From the NCBI RefSeq assembly GCF_007747445.1, contig NZ_CP036425.1, forward strand, positions 1,020,175-1,084,174: 64,000 nucleotides of DNA, in the 5' to 3' direction. Positions 26,191 to 35,950 of the stretch are shown here, piece by piece. A program made the translations under genes and the position numbers. A model generated the notes under the pieces. It was not told the origin of the DNA. It was given only the letters and a program-made list of their open reading frames with translations, and did no database searches. Every line of letters begins with the position of its first letter. Within the stretch, counting starts at the first letter, position 1. The stretch is from Poriferisphaera corsica (GTDB lineage Bacteria > Planctomycetota > Phycisphaerae > Phycisphaerales > Phycisphaeraceae).

Positions 26191-26240
26191 CTCACCCCCC
26201 CCTATCCCCCCCCATCATCCTCCATCCTCCCACCCCCTAA
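26191..26240. repeat. C-tract cluster, possible G-quadruplex on the minus strand
   Basis: Two runs of eight C (26195-26202 and 26206-26213) separated by TAT, then shorter runs including CCC and CCCCC (26233-26237). On the minus strand this gives at least four G-runs with short loops. It starts directly after the terminator stem. Confidence 0.5.
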
Positions 26241-26371
26241 AAATTTCTGATCCCAATCTGCCATCATCCTTTGTCACACTTCTTTTTCGCGATCGTTCTC
26301 GAAAATAGAGATGCGATGGTGAGCAGAGCATCATTCTCAACTAATATCTGAACTATCTAGAAAGCTGAGAG

Positions 26372-26607
26372 GCGCGCACAAAATCAATGTGCATTCTGTG
26401 CGCGCGTTATAAAAGCGGTAAAAAACGGTCTATTTCTTGATGTTTTCTCGTGATTTCTATTTATATTTAGAGAAAGTTGAGCTAAAGCGCACGATTATCA
26501 GCAAAACATGATTTTGGGTGTGCGCACAAAATGGAAAACCTAATTTATGATTAGATAATATGTTATGGACAGTCTTGCTTGAAACGCACAATTTTTGTGC
26601 GCACAAA
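26372..26607. repeat. Cluster of GTGCGCAC-type palindromes
   Basis: In a 600-base convergent gap there is a 9-bp inverted repeat GCGCGCACA/TGTGCGCGC (26372-26380, 26397-26405). There is also a perfect TGTGCGCACA (26519-26528) and a perfect 14-base palindrome TTTGTGCGCACAAA (26594-26607). Half-sites GCGCAC (near 26487) and CGCACAA (near 26585) lie between. The same core recurs at 60361-60660. Function is unknown; nothing else is recognised in 26241-26703. Confidence 0.6.
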
Positions 26608-26703
26608 TAATGTGAATAAATTGTGGGAGTTGGATTGTAAAAAACACAGATTGGAAGAGGATGAAAAGAAATGGCTGTACCATAAAAAAAATACAAACAG
26701 GAT

Positions 26704-27624
26704 TTAGTATACATGATCTTGGTCGTTTGATACTTCATATGGTTTAGCGGTGGTGCGTATTTTTTTAAGTGTGATCAAGGCGAATAATAGGCAAGTGTTA
26801 CTCCATGTGAAATTTAGAAAGATGTATAGGAATATAATCACATTGTTGATACGGAAAGGCTGCTTACCTAACGTCCAGTGACTGAGTAGATAGATAGATC
26901 CGATGAGCGTCATGGGAAGATAGATCATTGAAACTCGAGATGTGAGTTTTGCGATGCGTGTCTGTTTAAGCAGGCTCAGTGAAGCAGTGATATGACTCGT
27001 ATATCTAAAGAATGCGGCGGCGTATAGGAATGCGACAAACGGAAAGATGTTATAGAGAAACAGGCAAACAGAATAGAAACGTGCCCGTGCGCGGATATGT
27101 GTGAAACCAAATAAATAGTAGTATCCGAAAAATAGTGTGAAATACGCGAGGAAAAGAAAGATTCGTGTAAGGGTTCTGCTTTTAATGCGGATTAGGTTGG
27201 GCGGATGGGGTTTGGTGAGTTGTGTGTAGTAAATGTTTGTGATGAAGAAGGGGAGGAGCGTGAGAGAAAGTACGATGCCGAATAGGGAGAATGAACAGTA
27301 GTAGAGTGCGGCAAAGGTTTCGAGGATACCACCGAAGGCGGGGATGCCGAAAATATCGGGAAGAGAGATGGTCATGAGTAGCAATTGATGTGTGCTGAGG
27401 CAGAACAGGATGACGCCGAGTGTGACGATGAGGGTGTCGAATGTTGAAAGGCGGCTGGTGATCCAGTTGATGGTGAGTTGACGGTGATCGAGTGTTTGAT
27501 TGACGGGGTAGCCGCATTCAGGGCAAGATTGAGTGGGGGAGAGAGTTTTGAGGTTGTATTCACATTGAGCGCAGGGAAGGTCAGTCGTGATGGGCTGGTT
27601 GGCTGCGGTGATATTTGAGGACAT
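26704..27624 (-). CDS. Ribbon-headed polytopic membrane protein (paralogue 1)
   Basis: 306 residues. The N-terminus carries CAQCEYNLKTL (about 19-29) and CPECGYPV (about 34-41), a four-cysteine zinc-ribbon-like head, followed by about six hydrophobic helices (first near residue 60). I do not know a function. The head pattern of xCxxCxYNL then CPECG is one I associate with planctomycete membrane proteins. A paralogue with the same layout lies at 30127-31146, on the far side of the chemoreceptor gene. The ribosome site is weak. Confidence 0.75.
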   Translation of the reverse strand: MSSNITAANQPITTDLPCAQCEYNLKTLSPTQSCPECGYPVNQTLDHRQLTINWITSRLSTFDTLIVTLGVILFCLSTHQLLLMTISLPDIFGIPAFGGILETFAALYYCSFSLFGIVLSLTLLPFFITNIYYTQLTKPHPPNLIRIKSRTLTRIFLFLAYFTLFFGYYYLFGFTHIRARARFYSVCLFLYNIFPFVAFLYAAAFFRYTSHITASLSLLKQTRIAKLTSRVSMIYLPMTLIGSIYLLSHWTLGKQPFRINNVIIFLYIFLNFTWSNTCLLFALITLKKIRTTAKPYEVSNDQDHVY

Positions 27625-27743
27625 AATAAAACCCGGATCTTATGAGTGACATTGGAAGAGGCGATTGCTATTCAGAAGATAGGTGTTATACGTTTGTGGG
27701 GCAGTGTTTGTTTACGTGGTTTGAATTTTGTTTTGTTTGAGAT

Positions 27744-27776
27744 GAAAAACGCACGGCTTACTGGGTAAGCCGTGCG
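27744..27776 (-). terminator. Terminator after the chemoreceptor gene
   Basis: On the minus strand CGCACGGCTTAC (27776-27765) pairs perfectly with GTAAGCCGTGCG (27761-27750), followed by five T. It has a 12-bp stem with a 3-base loop. Confidence 0.93.
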
Positions 27777-27816
27777 ATGTGGATGAGAAGTGTTTTGGGG
27801 ATGTTTAGAAGCGCGT

Positions 27817-29838
27817 TTATGCAGCGTCTTTGACTTTGAATTGTGCGACGAGCTGCTTGAGTGATTCGGCTTTTTCTGACAAACCGGCGGCGGCGACGCT
27901 GGCTTGTTGAGTGCCTTCACGGGACTGGTGCGTCACGGCGGCGATCGACTGAATGTTGCGTGAGATCTGCTCGGAAGCGGCGGACTGCTGCTCGGCAGCG
28001 GCGGCGATGGACTGCACCATCTCAGCGACGTTCTCTGCGCCATCCACAATATTGTTTAGCGACTCACCGGCACGACGCGCGGAATCGACACCCTTGCCGA
28101 CGATCTCGGTGCCGCTGCTCATTTTTTCGACAGCCTGATGCGTGCCGGCCTGGATACCGGAGATGAGTTCGCTGACACCGTCGGTGGCTTTGGTGGTGCG
28201 GTCGGCGAGCTTACGGACTTCATCGGCGACAACCGCGAAGCCTCGGCCATGCTCACCGGCACGGGCGGCCTCGATGGCGGCATTGAGGGCAAGGAGGTTG
28301 GTCTGATCGGCGATGTCATTGATGACTTCGATGATCTCGCCGATGCGTTCACCTTGCTTGCCTAACTCACCAATAGATAGGCTGGAATCGCTGACGACGG
28401 TTTCGATCTCATTCATGCCGGACATGGTTTGCTGGACGATGTCGCCGCCGTCGAGAGCAACCTGCTTGGCATCCCCTGCACTTGAGTTGGCGTCGTGGCT
28501 TTTTTGTGCGACTTCATTGATGGAAGCGCTCATTTCCTCGACAGCGGTAGAGATTTCCTGGACCTGGCCGGACTGCTCTTCCATGCCGGCGGCGATCTCC
28601 TCGCTGGACGCGGCGATTTGGGTCGATGCGCTGGCGACGTCGAGCGTGAGACGCATGACGTCGGAGATAGTATCGTGAACTTTTTCGACAAAGACGTTGA
28701 AAGCTTGGGCGAGGTTGCCGAGCTCGTCTTTGGAGTTGATGGTCAATCTAACGGTTAGATCGCCTTCGCCTTGAGAGATATCGTTGAGGCTATCGACAAC
28801 GTTTTGGATGGGCTTGCTGATTTTGCCAGCGGCGTACCACATGAGGAAGCCTGCGATGGTGAGGCAGACGATGCCGAGTGCGATGATTTGGTAGAGGGCG
28901 GCTTTGGCGGGGGCCATGATGACCGAGCCGGGGATACGCATGGCGCTGACGAGGTACTGGCCGGTGCTGCCGAGCTCGAACGGGTAGTAGAGAACGAGAT
29001 CGCCGGAAGAGGTCCAGATGTACATGGATTCACCGGTAAGAACGCGGTCTTTCACTTTCATGAAGGTTGGGCTGATTTCGACAAGATCTTTGGTGATGAG
29101 GTCAGGTTTGCCTTGGAAGGCGATAATTTTTCCGGTGGGGCTGAGGATTCCGAGTTTTGCTGAGCCATCGAATTCATTGTTTTTGTCAGCGATTTCCTGC
29201 ATTTGATTCATGGAGATGTCGACGCCGGCAATGCCAACGGTTTTATCGCCGCGTTTGATGATTGTTGCGAAGGATGCTTGGAGCACGACTTGGCCGTTAC
29301 CGTAATCCCAGATGTAGGGTTCGGAGAGGAAAATTTGTTTTTTGTTCCATGGTTCCCAGAACCACTGGTCAGTTGGTTTGGCGGTGCGATTGACCCGGCT
29401 TGATGATTCGAGTTTTCCGTTGTTGCGTATTGTAAGTGTTGAGGCGAATTTGCTCATATCGTGTTTGATGCCGTCTATCTCAAAGTTAGTTAAATCGGCG
29501 GTGTCTTTGTTGAGCCATGTCCATGCGGCGAGAAGATCGGGCTTGAAGAGGATCTGTCTACGGTTGATGCCTTTGACATTTTGCATGTTGAGGAGCGGCT
29601 CATCATCGGTGCGGTAGAGCGCGTCGCAGAGGGATTGTGCGGTTGATGCCTTTTCGTCCATTGAGCCTTTGAGGGTTGTTGAGGTGGAAGCAATGATTTT
29701 CATGGCTTCCTGTTCGGCTTTGGCTTTGGTTTCATTCCAGATTTTGATACCTGCGAAGCTGAAACCACAGATCATGGCGATGGTCATGGTGAGACCACAC
29801 CAGACGACGACTTTCATACGTATTGATAGATTGCGCAT
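27817..29838 (-). CDS. Methyl-accepting chemotaxis protein
   Basis: 673 residues. TM1 (about 10-32), a large periplasmic sensor of dCache type (about 40-310, with [12 protein letters not shown] and [10 protein letters not shown]), TM2 (about 318-338), a HAMP domain (about 340-392) and a long cytoplasmic coiled coil. The signalling tip is typical: [37 protein letters not shown]. It would sense an outside ligand and control CheA, though no che genes lie in the window. The C-terminus lacks a CheR-binding pentapeptide (ends VKDAA). AGGAGG stands five bases before the ATG, so translation should be strong. Confidence 0.96.
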   Translation of the reverse strand: MRNLSIRMKVVVWCGLTMTIAMICGFSFAGIKIWNETKAKAEQEAMKIIASTSTTLKGSMDEKASTAQSLCDALYRTDDEPLLNMQNVKGINRRQILFKPDLLAAWTWLNKDTADLTNFEIDGIKHDMSKFASTLTIRNNGKLESSSRVNRTAKPTDQWFWEPWNKKQIFLSEPYIWDYGNGQVVLQASFATIIKRGDKTVGIAGVDISMNQMQEIADKNNEFDGSAKLGILSPTGKIIAFQGKPDLITKDLVEISPTFMKVKDRVLTGESMYIWTSSGDLVLYYPFELGSTGQYLVSAMRIPGSVIMAPAKAALYQIIALGIVCLTIAGFLMWYAAGKISKPIQNVVDSLNDISQGEGDLTVRLTINSKDELGNLAQAFNVFVEKVHDTISDVMRLTLDVASASTQIAASSEEIAAGMEEQSGQVQEISTAVEEMSASINEVAQKSHDANSSAGDAKQVALDGGDIVQQTMSGMNEIETVVSDSSLSIGELGKQGERIGEIIEVINDIADQTNLLALNAAIEAARAGEHGRGFAVVADEVRKLADRTTKATDGVSELISGIQAGTHQAVEKMSSGTEIVGKGVDSARRAGESLNNIVDGAENVAEMVQSIAAAAEQQSAASEQISRNIQSIAAVTHQSREGTQQASVAAAGLSEKAESLKQLVAQFKVKDAA

Positions 29839-30126
29839 AGATGCCTCCTGGATATGCGTGTTGAGGGGATTGTGTTGCCGAATAACCGGGGCAACACCCC
29901 TATATTTGTTCGTGTGAAAAGAGAGGCGGCTTGAAGTGAAAGGGAAGAAAAAAGGAATAATTGGTTATCTTTTTCCGGTTTAGTCCGGATTTAATTGGGG
30001 TTTAGTACGTCTTGCACGGTTATTGTTGTGTTGACCAGTGGGCCGATCACATGAAACGAAGGTGTTGATCGATCCTATGAACTGACAAGACTTATGGATT
30101 TCATGCAAGCTGCTTTAGTTGTTGTG

Positions 30127-31146
30127 CTACTTAATGAGAGTGGTGTTGATGTGGGTTTTGATGGAGCGGTAGAGGCGAATAGAGAGGGTGACGGCGTAGA
30201 GATAGGAGAGAAAAAAGATGAGGGCGGTGATGAAGGCGGTGACGGTGAAGATGGCGAAGAAGGGGCCGGTGGTGATGTTGTTGAAGAAAATGTAGGTCGC
30301 ATCAGTGGTCAGGAATGAGTGCATGTTGCTGGGGGGAGAATAATAGGTAAAGACAATGGCGGTGATAATGTTGATGATCCATGCGGTGAAGGTGATGAAG
30401 AATGAGTAGAGGAGAGATTTGGCACAGAAGGAGCAGGATCTGGCAGGTGCGATTTGGTTGAAGTGATTGGTGATGTGAGTCGAGAAGCGAAAGAACGTGG
30501 CGAGCATGAATAGGGGGTAGAAGCAGATGATGGTGATGCTGAGGAGGTAAATTGAGGCGAGGATCATGCTGAAGAGATCGCTGCTTGAGTTCATTAAGAT
30601 CATGCTGAGAAAGATACCGATGATGAGGGCGGCGATGGGGAAGGCGATGATGATGACAGACCAGATGATGATGAGATTTTTGAGGACGATGCGCGAGGTA
30701 GCTTCTTTGATGTGAATGGGGGGGGATTGGCGAGCAGTGGTGTAGAGGATTCCTGCGATGATGAGAAGAAGGTAGGCGGCGAGGGCGAGGGGGATATTGA
30801 GTAGCGCTAAGAGGGTAGATGCGTTGCTGAACGATGAGTTGAGGAGGACGGTGTCGATGACGGGGTAGATGGCGTTGATGATGAAAAAGATGGCGATGAG
30901 GTTGAAGATGATGAAGCATGCGAGGCCGCGGCTGATGGATTTTAGCCAAGGGATGTGGTTGTAGTGGTTGTTGCCGCGGATGAGTGAGTCGAGCGTTGAG
31001 TGGCCGCATTCGGGGCAGGAACTGTGGGTGTGGAGTGTGCGGAGGTTGTAGGTGCAGTTATAGCAGGGGAAGTTGTCATGGATGTGATCGTCGGTGACGG
31101 GGGCGGATTGTGGTATGTCGGAATGTGTGGTGATTGGATTTGTCAT
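30127..31146 (-). CDS. Ribbon-headed polytopic membrane protein (paralogue 2)
   Basis: 339 residues. It begins with a hydrophilic stretch and a four-cysteine head (CYNCTYNLRTL at about 29-39, CPECGHSTLDSL at about 45-56), followed by about six membrane helices. Layout and head match the protein at 26704-27624; the membrane parts are more diverged. The function is unknown. With its paralogue it brackets the chemoreceptor gene on the same strand, with gaps of about 190-290 bases, so a functional link to the receptor is possible but not shown. Confidence 0.75.
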   Translation of the reverse strand: MTNPITTHSDIPQSAPVTDDHIHDNFPCYNCTYNLRTLHTHSSCPECGHSTLDSLIRGNNHYNHIPWLKSISRGLACFIIFNLIAIFFIINAIYPVIDTVLLNSSFSNASTLLALLNIPLALAAYLLLIIAGILYTTARQSPPIHIKEATSRIVLKNLIIIWSVIIIAFPIAALIIGIFLSMILMNSSSDLFSMILASIYLLSITIICFYPLFMLATFFRFSTHITNHFNQIAPARSCSFCAKSLLYSFFITFTAWIINIITAIVFTYYSPPSNMHSFLTTDATYIFFNNITTGPFFAIFTVTAFITALIFFLSYLYAVTLSIRLYRSIKTHINTTLIK

Positions 31147-31210
31147 AGCGGAGATGTTCCCGGCCGGTGTTGATATGGACCCATTATTGCAGATAAATTT
31201 CGTTTGGGAA

Positions 31211-31241
31211 AAGAAAAAAGCACTGCGCTGAGCAGTGCTTT
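31211..31241 (-). terminator. Terminator after ftsH
   Basis: On the minus strand AAGCACTGC (31240-31232) pairs with GCAGTGCTT (31226-31218), followed by a T-rich tract. Confidence 0.92.
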
Positions 31242-31270
31242 GGATGGGCTATGGGTTGTCTAATCCTAGA

Positions 31271-33385
31271 TTAGGCGGTCGCAGGTTCACCTGTTGAAGG
31301 TGTGTCCGGGTCTGTGTCAGATTGTGTTTCTGCGGCGTCTTGTTTTTCCTTTTCCTCTTCGGCTTTTTTGTTTTTAGCTTCTGCGGCGAGGATGTCGGCA
31401 ACGGTTGCTTTTTCAAGCTTTTTACCGTCCATGAGGAGTTGGACTTCTTCGGAGTTGAGGGTTTCGTATTTGAGGAGCGCTTGGGCAAGGTCTTCGACTT
31501 GCTGTGCGTGATCTTCGATGATCTGTTCGGCTTGTTTGTAGGTTGTGTTGATGAGGTCGCGGATTTCATCGTCAACGAGTTTGTTGGTTTCGTTGGAGAA
31601 GGAGTCGCCGTGCTCCCAGGGGTTGTCGTTTTCGGTTGGGGCGTAGAGGAAGAAGCCGGCTTTTTCGGACATACCGAATTCGGTGACCATTGAGCGGGCG
31701 ATGTTTGATGCTTGGCGGATGTCGCCGGCGGTGCCGTTGTACATGTCGCCGGTGTATTTGAGTTCGCCGATGCGTCCGCCATAGGAGACGCGCATCATGG
31801 CGAGGAGCTGCTTGCGTGAGTAAAGGTGTTTGTCTTTTTCGGGGAGCATGTGCGTGGTGCCGAGGGATTGGCCGCGTGGGATGATGGTGACTTTATGGAC
31901 GGGGTCAGCGTCGGGGTCGAAGTGTGTGATGACGGCGTGGCCGGCTTCGTGGTAGGCGACGACGCGGCGTTCATCTTCTTCGATTTTGGCGGACTTACGT
32001 GCACGACCCCATTTGACTTTGTCGCGTGCTTCTTCGAGGTCGTCTTGCTCGACGAAGTCTTTGTTGAGGAGGGTGGCGCTGATTGCGGCTTCGTTGATGA
32101 TGGCTTCGAGGTCGGCGCCTGAGAACATGGGTGTGCCGCGTGCGAGTTTTTCGAGATCGACGTTGGGGCCCATCTTGATTTTCTTGGCGTGTACTTTGAG
32201 GATCTCAAAGCGGCCGGGAAGGTCGGGCATGGGGACGACGATCTGACGGTCAAAACGGCCGGGCCGCGTGAGGGCCGGGTCGAGGACGTCGGAACGGTTT
32301 GTGGCAGCCATGACGATGACTTGATCGTTTGATTCGAAGCCGTCCATTTCTACGAGGATGGCGTTGAGTGTTTGCTCGCGTTCATCGTGTCCGCCGGAGT
32401 TGAAGCCGGTGCCACGGCGACGGCCGACGGCGTCGATCTCGTCGAGGAAGATGATGCAGGGTGAGTTTTCTTTGGCTTGCTTGAAGAGGTCGCGTACTCG
32501 TGAGGCGCCAACGCCGACGAACATTTCGACGAAGTCAGAGCCAGAGATGGAAAAGAATGGGACATCGGCTTCGCCGGCGACCGCTTTTGCGAGAAGCGTT
32601 TTACCGCAGCCGGGATTACCCATGAGGAGTACGCCGCGTGGGACACGGCCGCCGAGGCGTTGGAATTTCTTGGGATTTTTGAGGAATTCGACAATCTCAG
32701 AGACTTCGTCTTTGGCTTCGTCGATGCCAGCAACATCAGTGAGCCGGATTTTGGAATGCTCTTTGTTGAGCATTTTGGCTTTGGATCGGCCGAATTGTCC
32801 GAGCATTCCGCCGGGGCCACCGCCAGCGGCGCGGATGGAGCGGAAGATGAAGAAGTAGATGAGGAAAGCGATGAGGATGAGCGGGCCCCACGAGATGAGT
32901 AGTGAGGTTAGGAGGTGGTTTGAGGGTTCATTTTTATAGACGATGCCAAGATCGTCGAGTTTTTCAGTGTAGGAAGTGAGTTGGAATGTGGAGACGGATT
33001 TGACGGTGACGCGAGAGTTGGGGGTGAGGCCTTGCGGGAGGCCTGTAGCGCCGGGTTTAAATTTTGCGGAGATGTTTGAGTCATCGACGGTGATGGAGCC
33101 GGGCTCAAAAGCACCTTGTTTGGCGTAGTTTTGGAATTCGTTCCATGCGATGGGCATGCCGTTGCCGCTGCCTGAGGAGAGTGTGATGAGGAGTGCGACG
33201 ACGAGGCCGGCGAGGACGATCCATGCGAGAGATGAGCGTGAGAAAACTGTGGGAGGTTTTGGGCCGCCGGGGCCGCCTTGTCCGTTTTCGCCTTGCGGGC
33301 GGTTTTCATTGCTATCTTGTGATTCGTTCTGATCTTTCTGATCTTTGTTTTCCGAATCGTTATTGGGGTCCTGTTGGTAGGACAT
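31271..33385 (-). CDS. ftsH: ATP-dependent zinc metalloprotease FtsH
   Basis: A 704-residue membrane AAA protease that degrades misfolded membrane proteins and selected regulators. A hydrophilic Gln/Asn/Gly-rich N-terminus (1-45), TM1 (about 52-72), a periplasmic domain (about 75-155), TM2 (about 160-183), AAA module and protease domain are all visible. Walker A reads GNPGCGKT (256-263) where most FtsH proteins have GPPGTGKT; the catalytic lysine and threonine are kept. Walker B IIFLDEID is at 311-318, the second region of homology contains RPGRFDR (374-380), and the zinc site is HEAGH (479-483). The C-terminal tail is acidic. It lies downstream of bamD and lptE on the same strand, 211 bases away. 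Confidence 0.97.
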   Translation of the reverse strand: MSYQQDPNNDSENKDQKDQNESQDSNENRPQGENGQGGPGGPKPPTVFSRSSLAWIVLAGLVVALLITLSSGSGNGMPIAWNEFQNYAKQGAFEPGSITVDDSNISAKFKPGATGLPQGLTPNSRVTVKSVSTFQLTSYTEKLDDLGIVYKNEPSNHLLTSLLISWGPLILIAFLIYFFIFRSIRAAGGGPGGMLGQFGRSKAKMLNKEHSKIRLTDVAGIDEAKDEVSEIVEFLKNPKKFQRLGGRVPRGVLLMGNPGCGKTLLAKAVAGEADVPFFSISGSDFVEMFVGVGASRVRDLFKQAKENSPCIIFLDEIDAVGRRRGTGFNSGGHDEREQTLNAILVEMDGFESNDQVIVMAATNRSDVLDPALTRPGRFDRQIVVPMPDLPGRFEILKVHAKKIKMGPNVDLEKLARGTPMFSGADLEAIINEAAISATLLNKDFVEQDDLEEARDKVKWGRARKSAKIEEDERRVVAYHEAGHAVITHFDPDADPVHKVTIIPRGQSLGTTHMLPEKDKHLYSRKQLLAMMRVSYGGRIGELKYTGDMYNGTAGDIRQASNIARSMVTEFGMSEKAGFFLYAPTENDNPWEHGDSFSNETNKLVDDEIRDLINTTYKQAEQIIEDHAQQVEDLAQALLKYETLNSEEVQLLMDGKKLEKATVADILAAEAKNKKAEEEKEKQDAAETQSDTDPDTPSTGEPATA

Positions 33386-33596
33386 TGATGAAACCTCTGT
33401 GTGTTTTGTAGGGGTTTTAGTTTTCAGTTGAATGGGGGTGTGGTTGCCCCGTGATATTGGGTATGTATCGGCATAAAAGTATGCGATGGCCCAGTGGTGT
33501 GCCGTATTAGGGTGTGGATTTGAGTGTTTGAGTGGTTAGATTATGGGATTAACCGCGTGGTTGGGGAAAGTGTTCCCGTGAGTGGGGGGAGCGTGG

Positions 33597-34139
33597 TTAC
33601 CAATTGGTTCGCATGCTGTCGACGATTTGCGAGGCCATGCGTTGGATTGCCTGGTGCTGCCCGATTTGGATCAGTTCTGAGACGGGCTGTGTGGGGGTGT
33701 ATCGGCCGATGGCTTGGTAGCCTTTGCGGTCAATGATTGTTTGCTGGGTACGAAGGTCTTTCCACTCGAAATTGATGGTGAGTGTGATTTGCATCTGCTC
33801 AGGGACGTTGCCTTCGCGTTTACGGGTAATGACGCGTTGTGCGAAGTTGGTAATTGTGCCTTGAATGATTGTGTCGGCAGTTGCGGGTGACGCGACTTTG
33901 TAGGGGGTGCGAGACTCCATTTCCTTGGCGAGTGCTTCGGCGAGGTCTGCTTCGACGCCGGTGTATAGTGATGAGTTCCAGAAGGTTCGGTTTTCGAAGA
34001 TAGGTACGGCGACGGTGCGGTACTCTACGGGATAGGTGTCGTGGGCGACGTAGCCGAGGCCGCAGCCAGATGTAAGAAGGATGAGCGTGGTGAGGATAAG
34101 GAGTGTGGCGAGGTGTTTGTGTTTGCTGAAGTTGTTCAC
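33597..34139 (-). CDS. lptE: LptE-like outer-membrane LPS assembly lipoprotein
   Basis: 180 residues. LptE plugs the LptD barrel that inserts lipopolysaccharide in the outer membrane. The start is GTG at 34139, chosen because AGGAG lies five bases upstream; a TTG further up (34166) has no such site. It gives a compact lipoprotein signal ending LLTSGC with the modified cysteine at 26. The mature part begins with the TVAVPIFENRTF motif typical of LptE-family proteins and contains the conserved TADTIIQGTI region. It is 59 bases after the BamD-like gene. This supports a true LPS-type outer membrane in the organism. Confidence 0.85.
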   Translation of the reverse strand: MNNFSKHKHLATLLILTTLILLTSGCGLGYVAHDTYPVEYRTVAVPIFENRTFWNSSLYTGVEADLAEALAKEMESRTPYKVASPATADTIIQGTITNFAQRVITRKREGNVPEQMQITLTINFEWKDLRTQQTIIDRKGYQAIGRYTPTQPVSELIQIGQHQAIQRMASQIVDSMRTNW

Positions 34140-34198
34140 GTGATCTCCTGGCGTGATGTTGTTCAAGTGATTGTGTGCGTGAGTTGCCTAATCGTTGA

Positions 34199-35434
34199 TT
34201 AGTCGGGTTGGTTCGGGGCTTCATTGAATTCGGGGTTGGGTGTGGGCTTGAAGTCGCCGGACTCTTCGGCTTGTGGGTCTTGGCCACGTTCGAGGAATTC
34301 GCGTTGCATGATTTGCTCGTCGCGTTCGGCTTTGTCGGATGGTGGTGTGCGTTCGGATTGAAGCTCACGGTTGATGGTGTCATCCTTGAGTGGTGCTTCT
34401 TCGATTTCCTGGTATTCGGGAAGCGTTTGGCCAACGTGCTGTAGTTTGATTTTGTCGGGGACATCGAGCTTAGAGAGTTTAGTGAGCGCGAGTTGTGCGG
34501 CGGTGGTTAGTGGGTAATCGTCGATGATGCGCCGGTAGATGTATGCGGCAGAGACGTTGCTGTGGCGGCGTGCGTACCAGTTGGCGGCAACGAGGTCTTT
34601 AAGTGCGAGTGATTCGTTGATACGGACGAGGAGTGATTTAGCGCCGATGCGTTCGGCGGATGCGGGGTATTCTTCTTCGAAGACGAGGAGGCGTGTTTGT
34701 GCTTCGATGAGGCCGGCGGGGTCGTATTCCGGGCCTTTGAAACGGGCGAGTGATGCGTGGATGAGGCGGAGGAGTGCCCATTCACGTTGTGTTGAGTTGG
34801 AGTAATTTGCGAGGAAGAGGTCGTAGCCTTCGGCAGCGTCTTTCATGTCGCCGATGTCGTAGAAGTAATCAGCGAGGTAGAGAGAGGCTTGTTCGCCGAG
34901 GGATGAGCCGGGGGCGCGTTCTTGAATGCGGATGAGGAGTTCTTCGCCTTCGGTATCGGCGGGGATGATGGGGAGTGAGAAGAGTCGGCGTTTGATGCCG
35001 TTGAGGAAGAGTTTGCCGATTTGGAATTCGCGTTCGAGAGCGGTGTGGAATTGTTCGGAAGCTGGGAAGTCGTTGATGACTCGCTCGTAGTCGTAGAGTG
35101 CTTGGTAGTAGTATTCGCGTCCGGTGAGTGAGTCGCCACGGAGGAGGTAAGCTTCAACGAGATTGGGGTTGTCGGGGTATTGGCTGATCCAAGATTTAGC
35201 TTTGTCTTGTGCTTCGCGGAATTTTTGTTCTGCGATGAGTTTGCGTATGGCTTGGAGCTTGCCTTCGGGGGAGTTTGGGGGGAATGTTGCGAGTTTTTGC
35301 CATTGGTTGCCGGAGAGTTCGTATTCTTCCTGAGCGTGGGTGAGTGGTGAAACGAAGAGGAGAGAAAAGAGGATGATTGTGATGCTGAGACGCATGTGTC
35401 GGGGTGAGTTTATGCTTGGTTGCATGGAAGGCAT
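34199..35434 (-). CDS. BamD-like outer-membrane assembly TPR protein
   Basis: 411 residues. A signal peptide (about 1-34, ending THAQ), then tetratricopeptide-type helical repeats (about 55-330: GKLQAIRKLIAEQKFREAQDKAKSWISQYPDN and similar) and a charged, disordered C-terminal tail (about 340-411). Layout and repeats match BamD/YfiO, which binds BamA and helps insert outer-membrane barrel proteins. Unlike classical BamD it has no lipobox cysteine, so it would be soluble in the periplasm or held by partners. GGAG stands seven bases before the ATG. The position before lptE and ftsH makes an envelope-quality cluster. Confidence 0.8.
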   Translation of the reverse strand: MPSMQPSINSPRHMRLSITIILFSLLFVSPLTHAQEEYELSGNQWQKLATFPPNSPEGKLQAIRKLIAEQKFREAQDKAKSWISQYPDNPNLVEAYLLRGDSLTGREYYYQALYDYERVINDFPASEQFHTALEREFQIGKLFLNGIKRRLFSLPIIPADTEGEELLIRIQERAPGSSLGEQASLYLADYFYDIGDMKDAAEGYDLFLANYSNSTQREWALLRLIHASLARFKGPEYDPAGLIEAQTRLLVFEEEYPASAERIGAKSLLVRINESLALKDLVAANWYARRHSNVSAAYIYRRIIDDYPLTTAAQLALTKLSKLDVPDKIKLQHVGQTLPEYQEIEEAPLKDDTINRELQSERTPPSDKAERDEQIMQREFLERGQDPQAEESGDFKPTPNPEFNEAPNQPD

Positions 35435-35721
35435 GTATGTCTCCGTCGGAGGCGTGACGAACAGGGTTTTGGTTAGTGGCTGAAGGGTTGAGGCGTGTTG
35501 TGGGAGTGCGAGGGATAGCCACGGATTTTTGTGACATTATGATACCGTGAAATGGTTGTTATTGCCCTGTTTATGATGAAAATGGGGGATTTAGGTAAGC
35601 GGCCTGTGGTGAGGTGCTGGTGTGGTGGATCGCATTTTTTCGGTGTTTACGGTGACCGATTGGAGGTGTGATGAGATTGTGTCATTAGTCATGTTGGGCT
35701 TCTACACAAGATCCACACATC
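35435..35721. other. Divergent spacer, nothing clear
   Basis: It must hold the promoter for the minus-strand BamD gene. No open frame or RNA structure was recognised. Confidence 0.35.
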
Positions 35722-35749
35722 TTGACAGAGAATTGATGTAATCTAAAAT
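35722..35749 (+). promoter_or_regulatory. Sigma-70 promoter of tRNA-Lys(CTT)
   Basis: A perfect -35 TTGACA (35722-35727), a 16-base spacer and -10 TAAAAT (35744-35749). The tRNA begins 44 bases after the -10 box. Confidence 0.8.
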
Positions 35750-35792
35750 GCTGAACTTATGAAAATAGTTTGTGCGTGAAGCATGAATGTAA

Positions 35793-35866
35793 GCCTCCTT
35801 AGCTCAGTTGGTTAGAGCATCGGATTCTTAATCCGCAGGTCCCAGGTTCGAGTCCTGGAGGGGGCA
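35793..35866 (+). tRNA. tRNA-Lys(CTT)
   Basis: 74 bases. The acceptor GCCTCCT pairs with AGGGGGC (one G-T pair) plus discriminator A. The D-arm TAGCTCAGTTGGTTAGAGC and T-arm GGTTCGAGTCC are standard. The anticodon loop TTCTTAA gives CTT for Lys. The top pair of the anticodon stem (T-C) is mismatched. CCA is not encoded. This is the second lysine tRNA in the window; together they read both Lys codons. Confidence 0.93.
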
Positions 35867-35880
35867 CTTGGAAGAGGATG

Positions 35881-35909
35881 AAGCCTTGGCGAAAGCCAAG
35901 GCTTTTTTT
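35881..35909 (+). terminator. Terminator after tRNA-Lys(CTT)
   Basis: AAGCCTTGGC (35881-35890) and GCCAAGGCTT (35895-35904) pair perfectly around a GAAA tetraloop, followed by T. Confidence 0.95.
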
Positions 35910-35950
35910 GTGGTCACGGGGAGTGTGGTGTTTGGCTGTGTGGCTGATTG

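Noticed and set aside
26457..26738. Minus-strand frame across the GTGCGCAC cluster
   Set aside because: It overlaps the 3' end of the ribbon-protein gene, is a product of AT-rich DNA, and has no ribosome site.
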